Shown here piece after piece: positions 24,178-32,274 of a stretch of 56,923 bases of DNA. The translations under genes and the position numbers were made by a program. The stretch is taken from positions 1 through 56,923 of the IMG/VR virus record IMGVR_UViG_3300018914_000073; one strand, written 5' to 3'. Under the pieces are notes generated by a model. The model saw only the letters and a list, made by a program, of their open reading frames with translations. It was not told the DNA's origin and made no database searches. Source of the DNA: a virus. Every line of letters begins with the position of its first letter. Position 1 is the first letter of the stretch.

Positions 24178-24585
24178 TCAGCCGGCCTTGCGAGGTGCGT
24201 AGCCGGCGCTTGCGAAGATCCCCTCAACATCGTCAGGGCTCCTTTGGCTGGCCTCGCCCTCGGCGCCGACGACTGGGTTCCTCGCAGCCGCCATGGCCTG
24301 CTCAAAGCGGTTCGGCTCCTTGCCCTGGCCAGCTGCCTTCGGCGCTTTGGCCATCGCAGCGACCGCCTTCTCGGGGGCGTCATCGGTATCGAAGGCATAA
24401 TAGCTCGCGAGATCCTCGCGCCCCTTCGCCTCCTCGGCGCTGAGGATGGCCTTGATGCGAGCGCGCTCGGCAGTCGCACCCTCTTTCTTGCCAGCCTCGA
24501 GGCCGGCCTTCTCGCCTTCCGTGCGGCCCTCGGCGCGCGCGGCATCGAGAGCAGCCTTCTCGGCTGCCTTGTCCTGATTGGACAT
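24178..24585 (-). CDS. Nested scaffold protein (lambda Nu3-like)
   Basis: An in-frame ATG at codon 294 of the protease gene is preceded by AAGGAG with an 8-base gap, a much better ribosome site than most starts here. It would give a 135-residue protein (MSNQDKAAEKAAL...) made only of the charged coiled coil and a flexible C-terminus. Lambda makes Nu3 in the same way from gene C. The start sequence is seen; expression is inferred. Confidence 0.75.
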   Translation of the reverse strand: MSNQDKAAEKAALDAARAEGRTEGEKAGLEAGKKEGATAERARIKAILSAEEAKGREDLASYYAFDTDDAPEKAVAAMAKAPKAAGQGKEPNRFEQAMAAARNPVVGAEGEASQRSPDDVEGIFASAGYAPRKAG

Positions 24586-25464
24586 CTCTTCATCTCCTTC
24601 GTCAGGATACAATTCAGCCGCGAATGCAGCCGTGGCGTCTTCGAGCGAACCGATCTCATCGGCCAGCCCATTCGACAGTGCTTGCGAGGCCGTGAACGTG
24701 AGGGCTTCCGTCCTGCGGATGGCCCTCTCCTCCATGCCTCGGTTCCGTGCCACGGTGGACACGAAAACCCCGTAGAGCTCGTCGATGCGAGCCTGGATGC
24801 GGTCCTTCACGTCATCGGGAAGCGCCTCATAGGCGTTGCCGTCAACCTTGTGCTTGCCCGCGTGAATGAACGTGATCTTGATACCGGCGGCATCGACCGC
24901 CTTGCTGATGTCGATGTGAAACGTCACCACGCCGATTGAGCCAACGCCGCCGGTGCGTGAAACCACGATCTTGTCGGCGGCAGAGGCAATGGAATAGGCG
25001 GCGGAATAGGCGCTCTCCGCGGCGAAAGCCCGGACCGGCTTCGTCCCCCTCGCCTCGAACATCTTGTCGACGAGGTCGAAGTTCCCGGCCACATGTCCGC
25101 CCGGGCTGTCGATGATCAGAGCGATGCCCCTGACATTCCCGTCCGCCAGCCCGCGCTCAAAGGCCTTCCAGATGTAAGGGTAGCCTGTAGCCCAGGATCC
25201 GAGCTGGTAGCCGAAGCCGTGGAGGAGGACACCCTTCACCGGGATGTGCAGGATGCCATCCTTGACGATGTAAGGCCGGTAGACCGCCCGCCAATCGCTG
25301 GGATCGAACCAGAAATCATCGGCCATGACGGCCGGCGCCTCGGCCTTCTCGATGCTCTCCAGAATGGAAGAGGCCCGCGCCAAGCAAGCCTCGAACATCC
25401 CCTTCATCTCGACCGCGATCAGCGACGGCTGCAGGTCGAAGCTGGCAAGCAGCGAATTATGCAT
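24178..25464 (-). CDS. S49 capsid maturation protease with fused scaffold (lambda gpC-like)
   Basis: Residues about 60-285 are a SppA-type serine protease: ALIIDSPGGHVAG, the AESAYSAAYSIASAAD block with likely nucleophile Ser154, GGVGSIGV, and the AGKHK stretch (202-206) with the catalytic Lys. From residue 294 the chain becomes an Ala/Glu/Lys-rich coiled coil, the scaffold region, which is also made separately from a nested start. In lambda such a protein cleaves portal and itself inside the procapsid. The gene overlaps the portal stop. Confidence 0.9.
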   Translation of the reverse strand: MHNSLLASFDLQPSLIAVEMKGMFEACLARASSILESIEKAEAPAVMADDFWFDPSDWRAVYRPYIVKDGILHIPVKGVLLHGFGYQLGSWATGYPYIWKAFERGLADGNVRGIALIIDSPGGHVAGNFDLVDKMFEARGTKPVRAFAAESAYSAAYSIASAADKIVVSRTGGVGSIGVVTFHIDISKAVDAAGIKITFIHAGKHKVDGNAYEALPDDVKDRIQARIDELYGVFVSTVARNRGMEERAIRRTEALTFTASQALSNGLADEIGSLEDATAAFAAELYPDEGDEEMSNQDKAAEKAALDAARAEGRTEGEKAGLEAGKKEGATAERARIKAILSAEEAKGREDLASYYAFDTDDAPEKAVAAMAKAPKAAGQGKEPNRFEQAMAAARNPVVGAEGEASQRSPDDVEGIFASAGYAPRKAG

Positions 25465-27067
25465 TGGCTTCCGCCTCTTCTTCCTGTGGGGTCGACCTGG
25501 CGCCGGATGTCTGCGCCGGCGGCCATGGGAGGCCGAGATCCTCGTAGACCTTCTTCTGATAGGCCTGCTCGCGGGCGTCCTGGTCGATCTGCTCGCGCCA
25601 GTCCCTGCCCTGCTCGCCGGCCTCGTCGGCCAGCGTCGAGACCTTGTTGCTCATCCGCTCGGTCGCCGCCTTGGCCTCTTTGAGCGGATCGACCCAGCCG
25701 CGGCCGGCGAAGATCCACTTGCAGCGGGTCCAGGCGATCTGGTCGGCGTAGTAGTCATCCGGCGTGCAGTCCGGGATCATCCCCCGGTTCACCGCCTCCT
25801 CGAACCAGAGGTCGTAGATGACGGAGCACCAGTGATCGATCAGGAACTGCCGGACAGACGAGAAGTAGCGCCATGCTTCGAGAAGGGCCGCACGCGCCGA
25901 CGAGTAGTTCGTCTTTGAGAAGTCCCGAAAGACGAGCTCGTAGGGCATGTTGAGGCCGGTACCGATGCTCCGCAGCATCACGGTCGCAAAGCTGTCCAGC
26001 TCGGTCAGCTGCTGGTTCGGCGCGAAGGCCTTGAGCTGGGTCCCAGGCGGCAGCGGGATCATGGTCCCGCCGGACATCTGGATACGCCACTGGTCGAGCG
26101 CACCGCGATATTCGCCCATCGGATCATCAGCCTGCCCGAACATGGTCGCGATTTGGCCGGCGTCCATCGGCGTTTCGAGCGCCGCGAAGATCAGCGAGTT
26201 CAGCACCGCCTTGCGGAGTGTCTCGCGGTTCATGTGGTCGAACATCTTGAAGAGCCGCGCGACCGACGTGATCACGGCCTTGCCGCGGGTCTGGCCGACC
26301 CGCTCGCTCTCGTAGATGTGAATGACCCGCCGGCGGCCCCACGGCATGTAGGCCGGGATCCGCTCCCATTCGCCGACGCCATAGCCCGCGCCATACCCGT
26401 AGATATCGCCGGGGTGGGTCTTGCGGATGTGGTAGGCCACAGCCGCCGTCGTGACGGGATCAAGCTCGATTCCCCCGCGGAAGTTGATGCTCTCGATTGT
26501 CCCCATAGGGTTCGAGAGCCGCGCCGGGTCCACCAGCTGAATGCAGGTATTCCACTTCGAGCCGTTTCGCTTCGTCCAGAGCGGCAGAGCCAGAGCCTCG
26601 CCCGTGGCTGCGATCATGCGGGCCTGAAGGCGGGTCGAGGTATGAAAGTTGTAGCGCAGGCCGGCATCGAACCAGTCGGTATCGGCGAAGGTCGCGAACT
26701 CGGATTCGACCTCACGGGCCCATCCGTCGACCCAGCTGGCTTCCTTCTTCAGGCGGATCCTGTCCGGGTTCGGCTTGCAGGTGATCCGGGGACCAATGAC
26801 GTTGTCGATGAAGGTCCGCTCGGAACCCGCCGCGACGCCGTTGTTGCGCACTAGGTCATCGATGCGGCCGGAGATCGTATCGAGTTCCGGCAGCAGAGCG
26901 GCGTCAGGCGACAACCGCGCGGCCTGCCACGTAGCCATGTCCTTGGCCATATATGAGGCGGCATGGTGCGCCGTCTCGACCTCAGGCACAGCCATCAGGT
27001 CACGGCCTGACTGCTGCCGCCGGACCTTCAGCCCAGGCGCGCCTCTATGATTCCAGGATGACTGCAT
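25457..27067 (-). CDS. Portal protein, lambda B-type
   Basis: A 536-residue portal protein of the lambda family: NNGVAAGSERTFIDNVIG near the start, LPLWTKRNGSKWNTCIQLVDP, HIYESERVGQTRG and IGTGLNMPYELVFRDFSKTNYSSARA. It forms the dodecamer at one capsid vertex. Its start overlaps the stop of gpW by one base. Confidence 0.9.
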   Translation of the reverse strand: MQSSWNHRGAPGLKVRRQQSGRDLMAVPEVETAHHAASYMAKDMATWQAARLSPDAALLPELDTISGRIDDLVRNNGVAAGSERTFIDNVIGPRITCKPNPDRIRLKKEASWVDGWAREVESEFATFADTDWFDAGLRYNFHTSTRLQARMIAATGEALALPLWTKRNGSKWNTCIQLVDPARLSNPMGTIESINFRGGIELDPVTTAAVAYHIRKTHPGDIYGYGAGYGVGEWERIPAYMPWGRRRVIHIYESERVGQTRGKAVITSVARLFKMFDHMNRETLRKAVLNSLIFAALETPMDAGQIATMFGQADDPMGEYRGALDQWRIQMSGGTMIPLPPGTQLKAFAPNQQLTELDSFATVMLRSIGTGLNMPYELVFRDFSKTNYSSARAALLEAWRYFSSVRQFLIDHWCSVIYDLWFEEAVNRGMIPDCTPDDYYADQIAWTRCKWIFAGRGWVDPLKEAKAATERMSNKVSTLADEAGEQGRDWREQIDQDAREQAYQKKVYEDLGLPWPPAQTSGARSTPQEEEAEANA

Positions 27068-27297
27068 CAGAAGGACATCACGATGGGCCCACGGCGGGGC
27101 GGGATGGGGCTCTCAAGCGCCGCGATCTGGCGCTTGAGGTCATCAATGTAGGCGCGCAGCTGGCCGATGGTGGCCGCCGTGTAGGTGAGCTTCCGCTCCC
27201 CGTCCGAGATCGACACGACCGACTTACCGATCGAGAGCCGATGCAGGGCGCTCTCCGCCTCGGTCAGGCGTAGCTTCAAAGTCGCAAGGTCGGCCAT
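27067..27297 (-). CDS. gpW-like head-tail joining protein
   Basis: A 76-residue protein with LATLKLRLTEAESALHRL, then a short beta turn with SISDGERKLTYTAA and TIGQLRAYIDDLKRQIAAL: the helix-hairpin-helix layout of lambda gpW. The ATG at 27297 is chosen because the extra upstream residues belong to the terminase overlap. Confidence 0.85.
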   Translation of the reverse strand: MADLATLKLRLTEAESALHRLSIGKSVVSISDGERKLTYTAATIGQLRAYIDDLKRQIAALESPIPPRRGPIVMSF

Positions 27298-27304
27298 GTC
27301 ACTC

Positions 27305-29308
27305 TCAGATGTAGGGGTCGGATGCCGTTGCCATCGGGCGAACAACAGGACTTCGCGCAGACCCGGTAGATTGCTGAGGCTGGGCCCCGGCCTCTTCGGC
27401 CGGGGCGCTCCGCCGGCTAGCGGTTTCGGACAGTCGCTGCACGTTGAGCATGTACCCGGCAGCGCCCTGCATCGCCTCGCAGTCGAGATAGTGGTTATCC
27501 TTCGACCGCTGAACCCATTGCACCCTCCCCGAAGGACGCTTCACGCGTGCCTCAGAGACGATCTGCATGCAGTAGTCGTTGTCGACGTCGATCGGCAGAT
27601 GCCACGCCCCGAGCTGATCGGAAGGCCAGCGCACACGCTCGTGAACCCAGCTTTTCCAGTAGTCCGTGTCCAGGCGTACTAGTTCGAGGCCGTATTTGTT
27701 GGCCCGGCCATCCCGGTTCACCTCAAGCTTGCTGACGACCAGCGGGGTCTTGAGGGGAACCGACGAGCCTTTCGTCGGGCGCACGTGACGCTGAAACTGC
27801 CGGCAGAATTCATAGACACGGTTCAACGGCAAGGTATCGACCTTGCCCGGCCGGAAACCGGAATCCACGAAAGCTAGCTTGATTGGGATACCTGCCACCG
27901 GTGTGGTGACGAGGTCCGCAAGATCCGCCCAGATCTCCTCATCGGTCGTGGGCCCGTGCAGCACCCCATGATCGATCAGCCAGGAGGTGGAGCGGGCTCC
28001 CCAACCACGGATCACCCAATAGATCACGTTCTTCTGGACGTCAGCCGTCAGCGTGAGATGGATCACGCCTTTCGGCACCTCTCCACGCTCATAGCCGGAA
28101 TCGGTCCGTTTGCTCGCGACCTCCGTCCATTCAGGGGCATCCCCGCCGCCGGGCGCATAGAGCTCCCCGAAGCCGGTATTGATGACGCCCTGGATCTTCT
28201 CCTGATCACCAGAGGCAACCGCCTCAAGCCACTCCGCCGCACGCTCGCCGAACGTGACAAACGGCGATGCCAGCCCGGATACCCAGAACGAGAGCGTCAA
28301 CGAAGGCGGGGGATCGCCGATGACCTCACCCTCGGGCGTGACCATCTGCCCGGGCGCCACATAGACGCCCCTGGCATTCATCTCCGCCTTATGATGCTCC
28401 TCGATGATCCCGCCGCAGTCCTCCCGCGGGCAGACCATGAACGCCTTGCGTTGCGCCTGCTCCGGAGTGGCCTTTTCCGGCCACCGCAGCTGGCGGAACC
28501 TCGGGACGAAGTACTCACCGCAGCAGGGACATGGCCATGCCCAGTGATGGCGGGTCCCGGATTGCCACAGCTTCCAGATCGGGCTCTCAAGATCGCGGGG
28601 ATCGACCTTCTTCCAGAACTCGAGGCCGCTGTCCGGGTCCTTCTCCACGTCAACTGCACCCTTCTTCGGGGTCGATGTCACCACGACCTTCCGGTCGCGG
28701 TAGGTGAAGCCTCGGGCCTTCACGACAGTCAGGGGATCACCGTTCCCCTTCACGTCGGTCACCATCTGATCGAGCTCGTCGACGTGGACGTCGCCGGCCT
28801 GATCGGACGAGAGCTGCGTTCCGGATCCGGCCCAGGCCAGACGAAGTGGTACGCCAGCCACCAGCTTGCGGGTCTTCTTCATCCGCTTGCCGCGGGCGAC
28901 CTTGTTCTGGAGCGTCGGCGCCTGGTCGAGCAGCTGCATGATGCGAGGCTCGAGCTGGTCAGTCAGGAAGTCCTTGGACGGGCCCACATAAAGCTGCGGG
29001 CGCGGCCGGGTGTCGAGACGCCAGCCGACCATGTCCAGCACCGCGTCGGTCTTGCCCATCTGGGAGCCACAGACCAGGCAGAGCACCCCGTAGGACACAC
29101 TGTCGATCGCATTGGAGAAGGGGACCACATAGGGTGTGTAGTAGGGGTCCCGCTTGCCGGGCCGCCCCGCCGAGACCGGATACCGCCTACTCTTCTGCGC
29201 CCACTCCGTCGGAGTCATCCGGGGCGTCGGCTTCAGCAGCGTCGCGGCCCGACTGGATATCGCTCGCAGCCCGTGCGCACCTCTCGCTGATTTCGGCAAG
29301 GACAGCAT
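27305..29308 (-). CDS. Terminase large subunit, GpA-type
   Basis: An ATP-driven packaging motor and nuclease. Walker A is GSQMGKT (about 81-87), Walker B the VHVDELDQM block, and the CPCCGEYFVPRF and CPREDCGG Cys pairs are typical for GpA. The nuclease part holds LAFVDSGFRPGKV. A TTG gives a longer frame, but the ATG at 29308 is preferred; an ATG at 29221 is also possible. It overlaps the small subunit by about 120 bases, and the GpA type implies cos or similar site cutting. Confidence 0.9.
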   Translation of the reverse strand: MLSLPKSARGAHGLRAISSRAATLLKPTPRMTPTEWAQKSRRYPVSAGRPGKRDPYYTPYVVPFSNAIDSVSYGVLCLVCGSQMGKTDAVLDMVGWRLDTRPRPQLYVGPSKDFLTDQLEPRIMQLLDQAPTLQNKVARGKRMKKTRKLVAGVPLRLAWAGSGTQLSSDQAGDVHVDELDQMVTDVKGNGDPLTVVKARGFTYRDRKVVVTSTPKKGAVDVEKDPDSGLEFWKKVDPRDLESPIWKLWQSGTRHHWAWPCPCCGEYFVPRFRQLRWPEKATPEQAQRKAFMVCPREDCGGIIEEHHKAEMNARGVYVAPGQMVTPEGEVIGDPPPSLTLSFWVSGLASPFVTFGERAAEWLEAVASGDQEKIQGVINTGFGELYAPGGGDAPEWTEVASKRTDSGYERGEVPKGVIHLTLTADVQKNVIYWVIRGWGARSTSWLIDHGVLHGPTTDEEIWADLADLVTTPVAGIPIKLAFVDSGFRPGKVDTLPLNRVYEFCRQFQRHVRPTKGSSVPLKTPLVVSKLEVNRDGRANKYGLELVRLDTDYWKSWVHERVRWPSDQLGAWHLPIDVDNDYCMQIVSEARVKRPSGRVQWVQRSKDNHYLDCEAMQGAAGYMLNVQRLSETASRRSAPAEEAGAQPQQSTGSARSPVVRPMATASDPYI

Positions 29309-29696
29309 TGATCTCGTCTTCGATTTTCCTCCGGACAACAACGTCTTCCGTCACCCGGGCCGGCACCGATGCGAGGTCTGACACCAGTGAACCAATGATC
29401 GTGTCGAAGGCCGCCACCGCGTCCTCGACGGGCATCAGCAGGCGCTCGGCCTCATCGTTCTCGCGGCGCATCCGGCGGACCCGCTCGGCCTCAAGCGGGT
29501 CTTCCGCCTTTCGAGCGTCCGTTTCCGCTTTAAGCTTCCCACCGAAGTAGGCTTCGACGCTCTCTTTGAGCAGGTATTTTCCCCTGCCCGCCTTCGTCAG
29601 AACCCCTTGATCCGCAAGCTGCCGGATCCGGCGGTCGGTCAACGACAGCAGCCATCCGAGGGCACGCCCACTGACTTCGGTCGGGAGGTCTGTCAT
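29187..29696 (-). CDS. Terminase small subunit (Nu1-like)
   Basis: From the ATG at 29696 the protein has 169 residues. It opens with a winged-helix region (VSGRALGWLLSLTDRRIRQLADQGVLTKAGRGKYLL, shown in part) that recognises the packaging site, followed by a coiled-coil region (RVRRMRRENDEAERLL) and an acidic tail. Neighbours are the large subunit and a gpZ-like gene. Confidence 0.8.
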   Translation of the reverse strand: MTDLPTEVSGRALGWLLSLTDRRIRQLADQGVLTKAGRGKYLLKESVEAYFGGKLKAETDARKAEDPLEAERVRRMRRENDEAERLLMPVEDAVAAFDTIIGSLVSDLASVPARVTEDVVVRRKIEDEINAVLAEISERCARAASDIQSGRDAAEADAPDDSDGVGAEE

Positions 29697-29863
29697 CGGA
29701 AGCGGAAATGCCTTTTTGCGAGGGCCAAATATGCGCAAAACCCGGGCCGTTCTCCGCCCGCATGGAGGGGGTGCCAGGTAAGGACCCGCGCCCTCTTGGG
29801 GCGTGACATTGGTGCAACATGAAGGGGTTGCGACCACCCCATTTCAGAGGCGGGTTCGACCCC

Positions 29864-30433
29864 TCACTTGCCATCCAGGACGCGCAGGAGCTCATGTCCG
29901 AGACGGTCTGCTAGGTCTCGTTGAGCCACCTCATAGAAGGCTGCCTCGGTGGCGCCGCTGATCATCTCGTTGGGGATGACGACGCCGCTATCCACCATCT
30001 CGATGGGTGTCCTGGACTTGGAGGTTCGGCGGTAGACGTGACCGCCCATGTTGAGCGCGACGCGGTTGGGTTTGCGACCGCCTTTCAGGAATGCCATCGG
30101 AGTGTAGGAGCGCTTGCCGAATGGCTTGGCGCTGACGCCCTTCCTGACCTCCTTCGGGTCGAAGTACTTGAGGGAGATGTCTCCACCTCGAGACCAGATC
30201 GTGTAGGAGAGGTCGCCTTTCTGGGCGGCCTTCCTGACCTTCAGGGCTTTGACGATGGTCTTTCTCTTGAGCCCGGTCTGGGCCGTGAGAGACTTGACCA
30301 TCGCTGTTCTTGCCTGGGCTCCGGTGTGGTTGAGAGCCCGTGCGATAGCCACGGGCGCTCTCTTACCGGCTGCCGCAATCTGGTTGCCCAGGCGTGAGAC
30401 GTCGACCGTATCGATTCTGATCTGCAGCGCCAT
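29864..30433 (-). CDS. Minor tail protein Z-like
   Basis: A 189-residue basic protein like the prophage minor tail protein Z family: LGNQIAAAGKRAPVAIARALNHTG at the start, KSLTAQTGLKRKTIVKAL and the FDPKEVRKGVSA stretch. In lambda, Z joins the tail to the head, but here the gene comes before the terminase genes at the start of the late block. The ATG at 30433 has GAGG upstream. Confidence 0.75.
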   Translation of the reverse strand: MALQIRIDTVDVSRLGNQIAAAGKRAPVAIARALNHTGAQARTAMVKSLTAQTGLKRKTIVKALKVRKAAQKGDLSYTIWSRGGDISLKYFDPKEVRKGVSAKPFGKRSYTPMAFLKGGRKPNRVALNMGGHVYRRTSKSRTPIEMVDSGVVIPNEMISGATEAAFYEVAQRDLADRLGHELLRVLDGK

Positions 30434-30968
30434 CAAAACCTCGCGGATACATAACCTTGATACGTTGAGGCTAGCGGCGCCGTCGGCAGGATCGCTCTGG
30501 ATTGGCTCGCCCTCGCCGCTTGGGGCGGCGGGTCGATCCAGGTGAGAGCTCTACGAGGCTGCCTATCTGCGCTGACGCTTGATGATCGGCAGAAGGAGTG
30601 TTGCCCTCTGTCAATCGGGTGGTCAATGGGGCGTCGCGGTGTGCTTCAAATTATGAGCACACCTGGATCGGACGGGTCGGTTGGTTGCAAGCCCTTGAAG
30701 GAAGAGGCTTTCCCGCTGCCGTGCTCACCGCCGGGAGCTATGCTCATAACGGTGAATTTTGTTGGCTCCGATCATGGGATGAGCGGTTGACAGGATGCCG
30801 GCGGACACCGGCCCTGTCGCTCATCTTGCGACGTTTCGTGGCCCGCGTTTAAGGCGGGCAAGCTAGGTTCGTTTCGGCGTAAGGGTCAACACAAAGGAGC
30901 ACTTAAATTAAGCAAAGCTGTTTGATAATGATGCCGGAGAGGGCGCGTGAAGTATTAAGGGGGGCACC
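30434..30968. other. Non-coding region with a long hairpin (30778-30825)
   Basis: No gene is supported. The main feature is a 48-base imperfect hairpin: GATGAGC/GCTCATC outer stem, GACAG/CTGTC middle stem and GCCGG/CCGGC inner stem with small bulges. No T-run follows it. As the divergent region upstream of the packaging genes it may hold the late promoter or the packaging site, but neither is recognised. Confidence 0.5.
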
Positions 30969-31427
30969 ATGCCAAATAATGTCACTGCAGGTTCAGTTTC
31001 TACAATCATAATTTCAATGCTTCTGGCTGGGTGTAACCCATTTGAATCCAAGTTCGTTGCCGCGTGTGAGACCGCACTCAAAAGTCGGCTGCGCTCCCCT
31101 TCAGGATACAAGCGCGTTGAGGTCACAGAGTACAACAATCCAATTTCTATAGACGAATACGTCGCTATCCGCAGAGCCGAGAAGAGTGAACTTCTGAAAT
31201 TTGAAATAGATTACATGAAAAATAGTAATAAGCAGCCTACAAGGCACATCGCTTTCATAAGCTATGATGCACCAAACGCTTATGGAACCTTGGTCAGAGG
31301 AACCTCCCAGTGCGAATACGTTACCAGTGATGGCGACGCTTCACGTGCGAGCGAAATTTTGGTCAAGATCGATGGCAAGACGAACACTGATCGCTTGATC
31401 GATGCTGTTAAGAGCATGACTCAGTAG
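30969..31427 (+). CDS. Small lipoprotein, cargo gene
   Basis: A 152-residue protein with a signal and lipobox (SMLLAGC) near residue 22, so it should be lipid-anchored at an envelope membrane. The mature part has two more Cys (in VAACETAL and SQCEYV) and a mixed helical and beta pattern. It has AAGGGGGG before the ATG, is clearly AT-richer than the neighbours and is on the opposite strand to the late genes. Phage lipoproteins of this kind often block adsorption or injection of other phages; here that is only a suggestion. Confidence 0.7.
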   Translation: MPNNVTAGSVSTIIISMLLAGCNPFESKFVAACETALKSRLRSPSGYKRVEVTEYNNPISIDEYVAIRRAEKSELLKFEIDYMKNSNKQPTRHIAFISYDAPNAYGTLVRGTSQCEYVTSDGDASRASEILVKIDGKTNTDRLIDAVKSMTQ

Positions 31428-31665
31428 GACGACAGCTCGAGCGGTCACTTCCAGGCCGCCGCGCCAAGCGCCGCTTCTCTGCCATGGTCTCGATCGTGCT
31501 GGTCACTGCCTCAGGCAGGAGCGCCGGCAGCAGATCCGGCATCGGAGGATCGGCCCGCTCGATGTCCTTCCGGCTCATCGGGCGAGGCGCGGCCTTGGCC
31601 AAGCCGATATTCCCCATCGTGGCGACGGCCGCAGCCATCGCAAGGCCAGCGAATCCAAGGCGCAT
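31408..31665 (-). CDS. Small exported protein
   Basis: From the ATG at 31665, with GAGGA before it, the protein has 85 residues: a signal peptide (LGFAGLAMAAAVATMGNIGLAKA) and a short Pro-rich, basic mature part. Its 3' end overlaps the lipoprotein gene by about 20 bases, convergently. No family recognised. Confidence 0.45.
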   Translation of the reverse strand: MRLGFAGLAMAAAVATMGNIGLAKAAPRPMSRKDIERADPPMPDLLPALLPEAVTSTIETMAEKRRLARRPGSDRSSCRPTESCS

Positions 31666-31805
31666 CGGGTCCTCACTTCTGCGCACTGCCAGGGGCTTTC
31701 CCAGCCGGATCAGGTCGGGTTAATCTTTGATTGCGTGTTCCGATCACGCCGCCCGAGCGCAGGCCTTTGAAGGCGGGTACTGGCCCGGGAAAGGAGGTGA
31801 GCCGC

Positions 31806-31925
31806 ATGGCTACACGCAAGATCGGTCGCAACGCTGGGACTGGCCGCTTCACCACTGTGAAGACGGCCAAGGGGCACCCCAAGACCCATGTCGTTGAGAC
31901 CATCAAGACGCCCAAGAAGAAGTAA
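31806..31925 (+). CDS. Tiny basic TGRF-motif protein, 39 aa
   Basis: The ATG at 31806 has a near-perfect ribosome site (AAAGGAGGTGA). The product is Lys/Arg-rich with RNAGTGRFTTVKTAKGHP and a VVETIK tail, the pattern of small proteins with a (S/N)AxTGRF...TTVxE module that are widespread but unassigned. A related segment (RDAGTGQFK) occurs in the HigA-type antitoxin 3.4 kb away. A terminator follows at 31947, so it is a one-gene unit. Confidence 0.7.
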   Translation: MATRKIGRNAGTGRFTTVKTAKGHPKTHVVETIKTPKKK

Positions 31926-31946
31926 GCTTCTTTCGGGGCATCGGAG

Positions 31947-31980
31947 CGAGGTCGGGTCGGATCCGGCCTCGTCTCTTTTT
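31947..31980 (+). terminator. Terminator of the TGRF-motif gene
   Basis: Stem CGAGGTCGG (31947-31955) with CCGGCCTCG (31963-31971), one G-T pair, then TCTCTTTTT. Confidence 0.75.
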
Positions 31981-32274
31981 GGCTGCGCCCATATCCCTCG
32001 CGACCATGGCAAGATTGATGCCTCAAACTGGGGTCGATGTCACCACCCCAAATTTTCCATTTCAAATCATGGGCATAGCTCGCCAGTTGCGAACGAAAGT
32101 CAAAAAATCTGCAATTTGATCAGCTTAGGCTGCACGGGTTAGGGCCTTGCAGTGTGCTGATAATGAATAATTTTCCTAGGGCGGCTCTCGACTCTCAGAC
32201 TTGGCCAAGGGCACACTGTGAAGGGGATATTCCCCTCCCTCATATTGTCCAACCTACCAGCTCCCTGACTACCA
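31981..32274. other. Upstream region of the OLD-like gene
   Basis: AT-richer non-coding DNA. CAGTGTGC (32150-32157) and GCACACTG (32211-32218) form an 8-bp inverted repeat 53 bases apart, and GGGGATATTCCCC at 32223-32235 is a 13-bp palindrome. They may be binding sites for control of the next gene. Confidence 0.4.

Noticed and set aside
27956-29290. 444-residue plus-strand open frame
   Set aside because: Antisense to the terminase large subunit.
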